From: Kiloniellales bacterium | Lineage (GTDB): Bacteria > Pseudomonadota > Alphaproteobacteria > Kiloniellales > JAKSDN01 | Length of the DNA stretch: 21,423 nucleotides | Assembly: GCA_022360075.1 (NCBI GenBank) | Contig: JAKSDN010001157.1 | Location: 1 to 21,423 of the forward strand | Direction: 5' to 3' | Shown: in pieces, positions 16,181 through 21,423 of the stretch | Position numbering within the stretch: the stretch's first letter is position 1 | How the letters are laid out: every line of letters starts with the position of its first letter | Translations under genes and position numbers: made by a program | The notes under the pieces: model-generated | Databases searched by the model: none | What the model was told of the DNA's origin: nothing | The model's input: only the letters and a program-made list of their open reading frames with translations

Positions 16181-16243
16181 TCATACATATCTGTATGCAT
16201 ATTTGAAAAATAACTTGACTTCAATATTGCATGTAATTATTTG
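16181..16243. promoter_or_regulatory. AT-rich divergent promoter with nested inverted repeats
   Basis: This AT-rich island between the MarR-like gene and the lipoprotein gene holds a perfect 6-bp-arm palindrome CATACA-TATC-TGTATG (16182-16197). It also holds a longer imperfect inverted repeat, ATGCATATTTGAA (16195-16207) with TTCAATATTGCAT (16220-16232). A plus-strand -35 TTGACT (16215-16220) fits the lipoprotein gene, with TATTTG (16238-16243) as a weak -10. Regulation by the neighbouring MarR-like protein is inferred from position only. Confidence 0.5.
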
Positions 16244-16298
16244 TCCAATCGGGCGGCGGGATGGCGCCGCGCGACGGAAAGAAACGGAGGTTCGAGCG

Positions 16299-16796
16299 AT
16301 GGAACGCCGAAACGCCAAGCGAACATCCTTGCTGGTGGTCGTCTTCGCCTCGGTCTTGGCCGCAGGTTGCGCCAATTCGAGTTTCGAGGACATCGGCACC
16401 AAGCGCGCCGTCGGCGGAGTCACGGGCGCCGCCCTGGGCGGCCTGCTCGGCTCGCAAATCGGCTCCGGCACCGGGCAACTCGCCGCGACCGCGGCCGGCG
16501 CGGTGCTCGGCGGCCTGCTCGGCAGCGAGGTCGGGCGTTCCCTGGACGATGTCGACAAGCTGCGCGCGCAGCAGGCTCAGGTGCAAGCCGCCAGCGCGCC
16601 GGTCGGCCAGACCATCGTCTGGAACAACCCGGATAGCGGCGCGCGCGGCAGCGTGACGCCGGTGCGCGACGGCACCTCGGCCAGCGGCGAATACTGCCGC
16701 GAATTTCAACAGACGGTCACGATCTCTGGCCGCACCCAAGAGACCTACGGCACCGCCTGCCGCCAGCGCGACGGGAGCTGGCGCGTGGTCTCCTAG
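16299..16796 (+). CDS. Glycine-zipper lipoprotein, 17 kDa surface antigen type
   Basis: A 165-residue predicted outer-membrane lipoprotein. GGAGG at 16286-16290 sets the ATG at 16299. The longer frame from 16101 starts inside the opposite gene. The signal peptide MERRNAKRTS plus hydrophobic core ends in the lipobox VLAAGC with C24. Residues 39-79 form a glycine zipper (GGVTGAALGGLLGS, then GAVLGGLLGSEVG), as in the Rickettsia 17 kDa antigen and SlyB-like proteins. A C-terminal domain with paired cysteines follows (EYCREFQQTVTI..., YGTACRQRDGSW), also typical of that family. The role in the envelope is structural or unknown. Transcription probably ends at the terminator at 17016-17055. Confidence 0.88.
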   Translation: MERRNAKRTSLLVVVFASVLAAGCANSSFEDIGTKRAVGGVTGAALGGLLGSQIGSGTGQLAATAAGAVLGGLLGSEVGRSLDDVDKLRAQQAQVQAASAPVGQTIVWNNPDSGARGSVTPVRDGTSASGEYCREFQQTVTISGRTQETYGTACRQRDGSWRVVS

Positions 16797-16901
16797 GCAA
16801 CCGGTTTCCTAGCGGTCCGGCCCGCGCCGCGGCTCTGTGCATTTCCAGCTCCGACCTCCGCACAGAGGCGCGCCGCCGACCGATCCGCCGCTAGGCGCCC
16901 A

Positions 16902-16956
16902 GGGCCCCTCCCCTCTCCGACCCGCGCCAAATCCGGGGAGGGGCCCAACGGGCCCC
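16902..16956. repeat. Perfect 12-bp inverted repeat with an alternative pairing arm
   Basis: GGGCCCCTCCCC (16902-16913) pairs perfectly with GGGGAGGGGCCC (16935-16946) across a 21-base loop. The second arm can instead pair with the next bases, as GGGGCCC (16940-16946)-AAC-GGGCCCC (16950-16956). The two hairpins exclude each other. They lie in the 3' untranslated region of the lipoprotein gene, before the terminator. Confidence 0.6.
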
Positions 16957-17015
16957 CGACGGTCATCGATCGTCCGCTTTCGAAGAGTTCTTCCTGCCTT
17001 GCCTCCCTGTCCTTC

Positions 17016-17055
17016 GGGCCGGCCCGGTGAAGCCACCGGACCGGCCCTTTCTCTT
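17016..17055 (+). terminator. Intrinsic terminator after the glycine-zipper lipoprotein gene
   Basis: The stem is GGGCCGG-C-CCGGT with ACCGG-A-CCGGCCC around GAAGCC (17016-17047). That is 12 base pairs with one C/A mismatch. It is followed at once by TTTCTCTT, and the orientation fits plus-strand transcription only. Confidence 0.8.
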
Positions 17056-17145
17056 GCACCCGACGCTGTTCCTTTTCGTGCCTAGGCGACTCGGAAGGAC
17101 TACGGCAGACTCGGCCCGCTCTTCTGGCAGCGCAGGCGCATTGCC

Positions 17146-17607
17146 ATGTCGGACCGCAAGGCCGCGATTTCGATCCTGCTCGCTGGCGTCATCGCCTTTC
17201 TGCTCGGCGCCTGCGCCGGCGCGCAAGGGCCGTCCTTGAAGGCGCAGTTCGGCGGCCTGCCGAAGCCGCCGCCGGACCAGGGGCGAATCTACTTCTATCG
17301 CACCGATTTCCCTTGGATGGTGGCGGTCGAGCCAGACGTGATCGTCAATGGCCGCAAGGTCGGCACGGCGCAGTTCGACCGCTTCTTCTACAAGGACGCG
17401 AAGCCGGGCCGCTACGAGGTCTTCCTGACCAGCGATCCCGACAAGCCGGTCTACTTCACCGTGGCCCCCGGCGAATCCCGCTTCGTGAAGACCGTGGTCC
17501 GCTTCGCCTGGACCGGCACGAAGCTGACTCCGGCGATGATCGAGGCGGAACGCGGTCGAAACGAGGTCGAAAACCTCAAGACGACGCCGCCCGCGCCGGC
17601 CGAGTGA
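17146..17607 (+). CDS. DUF2846 family lipoprotein
   Basis: A 153-residue predicted lipoprotein: MSDRKAAISI, hydrophobic stretch, lipobox LLGAC with C23. The mature part has the DUF2846 pattern GRIYFYRTDFPW...PDVIVNGRKVGTAQFDRFFYKDAKPGRYEVFL, then TVAPGESRFVKTVV, consistent with a small beta-sandwich. The function of the family is not established. It ends in a Pro/Ala-rich tail. It lies after a terminator and before the glpR promoter, so it is probably transcribed alone. The Shine-Dalgarno is weak. Confidence 0.85.
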   Translation: MSDRKAAISILLAGVIAFLLGACAGAQGPSLKAQFGGLPKPPPDQGRIYFYRTDFPWMVAVEPDVIVNGRKVGTAQFDRFFYKDAKPGRYEVFLTSDPDKPVYFTVAPGESRFVKTVVRFAWTGTKLTPAMIEAERGRNEVENLKTTPPAPAE

Positions 17608-17670
17608 CGCGCCCTTCCTGGCCGGCATGGTGACGCTAGGCTCCCCGGCCCGGGCATCGGCCTTCACACT

Positions 17671-17709
17671 ATTTTCGCTTCCGAAAATCGACCCAAACAA
17701 GGTTATACT
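17671..17709 (+). promoter_or_regulatory. glpR promoter with probable GlpR operator
   Basis: ATTTTCG-CTTC-CGAAAAT (17671-17688) is a perfect 18-base palindrome whose half-sites resemble the TTCG-centred sites known for GlpR. A -10 TATACT lies at 17704-17709, and the matching -35 position falls inside the palindrome (weak TTCCGA/CCGAAA). Binding would block the polymerase, giving autorepression relieved by glycerol-3-phosphate. The glpR start lies 71 bases on. Confidence 0.7.
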
Positions 17710-17780
17710 GCCGGACCTGCGGTTCGGAACGCCCCCAAGAGCGGCGGCGGACCGCACGTCGCAGCTCGAGGGCAAATGGC

Positions 17781-18566
17781 GTGACATCCCAGGCGCAACG
17801 CCGCCAACGCATCCTGGAACTGGTGCGCCGCCAGGGATTCGCCTCGATCGAGGCGCTGGCGCAGGAACTCGACGTCACGCCGCAGACCATTCGCCGCGAC
17901 ATCAACGCGCTCTGCGACTCCGACCAGCTCCGCCGCTATCACGGCGGGGCGGGCTTGCCCTCCTCCGTCGAGAACCTGGCCTACACGACGCGCCAGGTGC
18001 TCTACCTGGAGGAAAAGCAGCACATCGCCCAGGAACTCGCCTGTCACATTCCGAACAGGGCCTCCCTGTTCATCAACATCGGCACCACCACGGAAGAGGT
18101 GGCCAAGGCCCTGCTGGACCACGACGGGCTCCGGATCATCACCAATAATCTGAACGTTGCCAGTATCTTGAGTGGGAATCCGGCGTTCGAGGTGATCGTC
18201 GCCGGCGGCGTCGTGCGCAGCCGCGACCAGGGAATCGTGGGCGAGGCGACGATCGATCTGATCCGGCAGTTCAAGGTCGACATCGGCATCATCGGCATCA
18301 GCGGCATCGACGCCGACGGCTCGCTGCTCGACTTCGACTATCGCGAGGTCCGCGTCGCCCAGACCATCATCACCAACTCGCGCCAAGTCTTCCTCGCCGC
18401 CGATCACAGCAAGTTCGGCCGAAACGCCATGGTGCGCCTGGGTCAGATGTCTCAAATCGACGCGCTCTTCACCGACCGGCCGCTCTCCCCGCAAATGCGG
18501 CGCATGCTCGAGGAAGCCGAGGTGGCGATCCATGTCGCAAAGGCCGGCCGCCAAGCCGCGGAGTGA
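17781..18566 (+). CDS. glpR: DeoR-family repressor of glycerol metabolism
   Basis: A 261-residue DeoR-family repressor. The GTG at 17781 is used because GAGGG (17768-17772) precedes it at 8-base spacing, and the protein then starts MTSQAQRRQRILELVRRQGF, the family's normal opening. The helix-turn-helix is at about 21-43 (SIEALAQELDVTPQTIRRDINAL), followed by the DeoR hallmark QLRRYHGGAG. The C-terminal sugar-phosphate sensor domain has NIGTTTEEVAKALL, IITNNLNVASIL, GEATIDLI, DIGIIGISGID and VFLAADHSKFGR. Length is close to E. coli GlpR. Assignment to GlpR rather than another DeoR protein rests on glpD and glpV immediately downstream and the shared palindromes. The expected inducer is glycerol-3-phosphate. 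Confidence 0.9.
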   Translation: MTSQAQRRQRILELVRRQGFASIEALAQELDVTPQTIRRDINALCDSDQLRRYHGGAGLPSSVENLAYTTRQVLYLEEKQHIAQELACHIPNRASLFINIGTTTEEVAKALLDHDGLRIITNNLNVASILSGNPAFEVIVAGGVVRSRDQGIVGEATIDLIRQFKVDIGIIGISGIDADGSLLDFDYREVRVAQTIITNSRQVFLAADHSKFGRNAMVRLGQMSQIDALFTDRPLSPQMRRMLEEAEVAIHVAKAGRQAAE

Positions 18567-18590
18567 CGAGTCGAGCTCAAGAACGGCGCG

Positions 18591-18658
18591 ATTTTCGTTT
18601 TAGAACGCATGCGCGCCAAAAATTTTCGATTGTGAATATTCCGATTTCGAACTACGAT
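18591..18658 (+). promoter_or_regulatory. glpD promoter with GlpR-type operators
   Basis: ATTTTCG-ATTG-TGAATAT (18622-18639) matches 5 of 7 bases in the second half-site of the glpR palindrome and has the same 4-base spacing. A further half-site ATTTTCG lies at 18591-18597. A promoter fits directly over it: -35 TTGTGA (18630-18635), 17-base spacer, -10 TACGAT (18653-18658). The operator-to-minus-10 distance (13 bases) is close to that at glpR (15), so both genes are probably repressed the same way. Confidence 0.65.
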
Positions 18659-18784
18659 CCAAATCAGTCCTGAGGGAATTGCGATCCAAGCGCTCCCCGA
18701 GGGCCAAGGGACGTCGAGAAACGTTCCCAAAAACGGGCGGAGCAGCGGCCGGGTCACACGGCCGGCACACGGGGAGGAACGCCA

Positions 18785-20320
18785 TTGGCTGGTCACGAAC
18801 CAGTCGATCTCCTGGTCATCGGTGGGGGCATCAACGGTGCCGGCATCGCGCGCGACGCGGCCGGCCGCGGCCTCCGGGTGGTGCTCTGCGAGCAGAACGA
18901 TCTCGGCAGCGCCACCTCGGCTTCGAGCACCAAGCTGATCCACGGCGGCCTGCGCTACCTCGAGTACTACGAGTTCCGCCTCGTGCGCGAGGCGCTGATC
19001 GAACGCGAGGTGCTGCTGCGCGCCGCCCCGCACATCATCTGGCCGCTGACCTTCGTGCTGCCCCACGACAAGGGGCTCAGGCCGGCCTGGATGGTCCGGC
19101 TCGGCCTGTTCCTTTACGACCATCTCGGCGGCCGGGAGCGCTTGCCGGGCTCGCGCGGCCTCGACCTGCGCCGGGAACCCGTCGGCGTGCCGCTCAAGGA
19201 CACGCTGCGCAAGGCCTTCAGCTACAGCGACTGCTGGGTCGAGGATTCGCGCCTCGTCGTGCTGAACGCGCTCGACGCCGCGGAGCGTGGCGCCGAGGTC
19301 CTGCCGCGCACCCGCTGCAGCCAGGCGCGCCGCGTGGACGGCCTCTGGGAGGCGCGGCTGACGCCGGCCGAGGGCGGGCCGGAGCGCATCCTGCGCGCCC
19401 GCGCCCTCGTGAATGCCGCCGGTCCCTGGGTGAGCGAGGTCATGAGCCAGATCGCCGGCGGCAACGCGCGCAGCAGCCTGCGCCTGGTTAAGGGCAGCCA
19501 CATCGTCGTCCCGCGGCTGCACGACGGCGAGCAGGCCTACATCCTGCAGCACACCGACCGGCGGGTGATCTTCATCATTCCCTACGAACGCCGCTTCTCC
19601 CTGATCGGCACCACGGACGTGCCCTACGACGGCGATCCGACCCAGGTCCGCATCACCGAGGACGAGACGGCCTACCTCTGCGCGGCGGTCAACCGCTACC
19701 TCCGGCAAGAGCTGCATCCGCGCGACGTGGTCTGGAGCTATGCCGGCGTGCGGCCGCTCTACGACGATGCCAGCGAGAGCGCCTCGGCGGTGACCCGCGA
19801 CTACGTCTTCGACATCGACGCCAGCGAGGGCCGGCCGCCGCTGCTGTCGATCTTCGGCGGTAAGATCACGACCTATCGAAAGCTCGCCGAACATGCCCTC
19901 GCCAAGCTCGACGAGGCCTCGGGGCGCCAGACCGCGGCCTGGACCCAATCGGCGCCTCTGCCCGGCGGCGACATGCCCGACGCCGACTTCGAGCGCTTTC
20001 TCGAGACGTTGAAGCGGGAGCGGCCCTGGCTGCCGGCCGAGCTTGCCCGCCGCTATGCCCGTGCCTACGGCACCCGGGTCACGCGCATGCTCGATGGCAT
20101 CCAAGGTCTGGATGACTTGGGCGAGGCGCTGGGCGAGGGGCTTTACGAGGCGGAGGCCGATTACCTGGCCAGGGAGGAGTGGGCGCGCTGCGCCGACGAC
20201 GTTCTCTGGCGCCGCTCGAAGCTGGGGCTGCATGTCGACGACGCCGCGAAGGCCCGCCTTGCCGCCTGGTTCGACCGTCAGCAGCGCCCGACCGGGAGCA
20301 GCAAGGCGGCCGTGCAATGA
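18785..20320 (+). CDS. glpD: Aerobic glycerol-3-phosphate dehydrogenase (FAD)
   Basis: A 511-residue membrane-associated flavoenzyme that oxidises sn-glycerol-3-phosphate to dihydroxyacetone phosphate and passes electrons to the quinone pool. The start is TTG at 18785, supported by GGGGAGG (18771-18777) 7 bases upstream. The protein then opens MAGHEPVDLLVIGGGINGAG, with the FAD-binding GGGINGAG at 13-20. Further family segments are LGSATSASSTKLIHGGLRYLE, APHIIWPLTFVLPHDKG, RALVNAAGPWV, LVKGSHIVVP, SYAGVRPLYDD and the second FAD contact IFGGKITTYRKLAEHAL. The C-terminal domain (EEWARCADDVLWRRSKLGL) is complete. Length matches E. coli GlpD. It has its own promoter with GlpR-type sites and is followed by a glycerol-uptake gene. 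Confidence 0.96.
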   Translation: MAGHEPVDLLVIGGGINGAGIARDAAGRGLRVVLCEQNDLGSATSASSTKLIHGGLRYLEYYEFRLVREALIEREVLLRAAPHIIWPLTFVLPHDKGLRPAWMVRLGLFLYDHLGGRERLPGSRGLDLRREPVGVPLKDTLRKAFSYSDCWVEDSRLVVLNALDAAERGAEVLPRTRCSQARRVDGLWEARLTPAEGGPERILRARALVNAAGPWVSEVMSQIAGGNARSSLRLVKGSHIVVPRLHDGEQAYILQHTDRRVIFIIPYERRFSLIGTTDVPYDGDPTQVRITEDETAYLCAAVNRYLRQELHPRDVVWSYAGVRPLYDDASESASAVTRDYVFDIDASEGRPPLLSIFGGKITTYRKLAEHALAKLDEASGRQTAAWTQSAPLPGGDMPDADFERFLETLKRERPWLPAELARRYARAYGTRVTRMLDGIQGLDDLGEALGEGLYEAEADYLAREEWARCADDVLWRRSKLGLHVDDAAKARLAAWFDRQQRPTGSSKAAVQ

Positions 20321-20529
20321 CTCGACGATTCCACTCGATCTCCCGAGGCAGGGACGAAGCGTCCCTTCCCGACGGCGCCTGCTCCGAGGCCTGGCCCCGA
20401 GCGAAGGCCCGTCTTACCCGTGCGGCCCCAAGCGATGGCCAACCGCACGCAGAAGCCCGCAGGGCCCGGACGGAAGCTGCGCCCCGTCCCGGCAGCTCAG
20501 AGAACTGGCGCAACCATGGAGGAATGCTG
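20321..20529. other. glpD-glpV intergenic region with two hairpins
   Basis: Two perfect 6-bp stems are visible: GGGACG-AAG-CGTCCC (20351-20365) and GTGCGG/CCGCAC (20420-20448, with inner GGCC/GGCC pairing). Neither has a proper T-tract, so they look more like processing or stability structures than terminators. No GlpR-type palindrome is visible here, which suggests glpV is read from the glpD promoter. Confidence 0.4.
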
Positions 20530-21423
20530 ATGTCAATCCGATACACACTGCCAGCGGCAGCGCTGCTGGTAGCGGTCGGAACGGCCCCCGCCCTCGCGGA
20601 CATGGCAGCCGCGGAGCGCTGGGTCGATTCCGAGTTCCAGCCGTCGACCTTGTCGCGGGACGAGCAGCTCAAGGAGATGGAGTGGTTCATCAAGGCCGCC
20701 GAGCCCTTCAAGGGCATGGAGGTCAACGTCCTGTCGGAGACGATCCCGACCCACTCCTACGAGTCCGAGACGCTGACCAAGGCCTTCGAGGAGATCACCG
20801 GCATCAAGGTCAACCACCAGCTCCTCGGCGAAGGCGAGGTCGTGCAGGCGGTGCAGACCCAGATGCAGACCAACCGCAATCTCTATGACGCCTACATCAA
20901 CGACTCCGACCTGATCGGCACGCACTCGCGCCTTCAGCTCGCCGTCAACCTGACCGACTGGATGGCCGGAGACGGCGCGGACGTCACGCTGCCGACGCTC
21001 GATATCGACGACTTCATCGGCAAGTCCTTCACCACCGGCCCGGACGGCAAGCTCTACCAGCTCCCGAACCAGCAGTTCGCCAACCTCTACTGGTTCCGCT
21101 ACGACTGGTTCAGCCGCGCGGACTTCAAGGCGCAGTTCAAGGAGATCTACGGCTACGACCTGGGCGTGCCGGTCAACTGGTCGGCCTACGAGGACATCGC
21201 CGACTTCTTCACCAACGACGTGAAGGAGATCGACGGCGTGCGAGTCTACGGCCATATGGACTACGGCAAGCGCGCGCCCGATCTGGGCTGGCGCTTCACC
21301 GACGCCTGGCTGTCCATGGCCGGGGCCGGCGACGTGGGCCTGCCCAACGGCAAGCCGGTCGACGAGTGGGGCATCCGGGTCGACGGCTGCCGCCCGGTCG
21401 GCGCCAGCGTCAGCCGCGGCGGC
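20530..21423 (+). CDS. glpV: Glycerol ABC transporter substrate-binding protein, 5' part
   Basis: An open frame of 298 codons runs to the window edge without a stop. GGAGGA (20518-20523) fits the ATG at 20530 with 6-base spacing. The in-frame ATG at 20524 abuts it and is too close. A signal peptide of about 23 residues ends in ALA. The mature part reads AAERWVDSEFQPSTLSRDEQ, then EMEWFIKAAEPFKGMEVNVL, LTKAFEEITGIKVNHQLLGEGE, QTQMQTNRNLYDAYINDSDL and YGHMDYGKRAPDLGWR. This is the distinctive pattern of the large periplasmic binding protein of the rhizobial GlpSTPQUV glycerol importer. About half of the protein is present. Location beside glpR and glpD supports glycerol as substrate. Permease and ATPase genes are expected just beyond the edge. 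Confidence 0.88.
   Translation, partial: MSIRYTLPAAALLVAVGTAPALADMAAAERWVDSEFQPSTLSRDEQLKEMEWFIKAAEPFKGMEVNVLSETIPTHSYESETLTKAFEEITGIKVNHQLLGEGEVVQAVQTQMQTNRNLYDAYINDSDLIGTHSRLQLAVNLTDWMAGDGADVTLPTLDIDDFIGKSFTTGPDGKLYQLPNQQFANLYWFRYDWFSRADFKAQFKEIYGYDLGVPVNWSAYEDIADFFTNDVKEIDGVRVYGHMDYGKRAPDLGWRFTDAWLSMAGAGDVGLPNGKPVDEWGIRVDGCRPVGASVSRGG

Larger units (their letters stand above)
16797..17145. other. 349-base gap between two lipoprotein genes
   Basis: It holds the competing hairpins at 16902-16956 and the terminator at 17016-17055, so about 220 bases of 3' untranslated sequence follow the glycine-zipper gene. From 17056 to the next start at 17146 there must be a promoter for the DUF2846 gene, but I see no clear -35/-10. 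No small protein or known RNA is recognised. Confidence 0.45.

Noticed and set aside
18452..20317. 621-codon open frame on the minus strand
   Set aside because: It is antisense to glpD and the end of glpR, with no recognisable motif and repetitive composition.

Overview
The window is about 21 kb of GC-rich DNA with dense coding and short gaps. Gene content points to an alphaproteobacterium, most likely a Rhodospirillales/Rhizobiales-type lineage. The pointers are an ileS-lspA-DUF3035 (BamF-like)-M16-M16 run, a DeoR-type GlpR next to GlpD and a GlpV-type glycerol-binding protein, a small 17 kDa-antigen-type lipoprotein, and alphaproteobacterial-style intergenic palindromic repeats. No rRNA, tRNA, CRISPR array, transposase or phage gene was seen.

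Left part (1-7.8 kb, all minus strand). Transcription runs leftward through ileS (isoleucyl-tRNA synthetase), lspA (lipoprotein signal peptidase), a DUF3035/BamF-like lipoprotein, a catalytic M16 zinc peptidase, a non-catalytic M16 partner, and the first codons of an unidentified gene cut by the window edge. Three structured repeat elements of two families sit in the gaps. The theme is cell-envelope maturation: LspA processes lipoproteins such as the BamF-like protein next door.

Middle part (7.8-13.8 kb) looks accessory. A TetR regulator is translationally coupled to a fatty-acid-hydroxylase/sterol-desaturase membrane enzyme, with a 17-bp-arm perfect palindrome in front. Next comes a clearly lower-GC gene for a WaaA/KdtA-like (GT30-type) glycosyltransferase. 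Convergent to it is a MASE1-PAS-histidine kinase-receiver hybrid sensor. This block separates ribF from ileS, which are neighbours in many proteobacteria.

Right of it (13.9-16.1 kb, minus strand) are ribF, a MaoC-like hydratase and a MarR-like regulator. An AT-rich divergent promoter region with nested inverted repeats follows, then a glycine-zipper lipoprotein and a DUF2846 lipoprotein on the plus strand, separated by a convincing intrinsic terminator.

The right end (17.6 kb to the edge) is a glycerol / glycerol-3-phosphate module: glpR, glpD and the first half of glpV. Matching palindromes (ATTTTCG-N4-CGAAAAT type) overlap the predicted promoters of both glpR and glpD and are probably the GlpR operators. 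I saw no clearly unprecedented system. The most unusual items are the accessory block at 8.1-13.7 kb with its foreign-looking glycosyltransferase, the large palindrome at 8094-8133, and the cloverleaf-like repeat between ileS and lspA.
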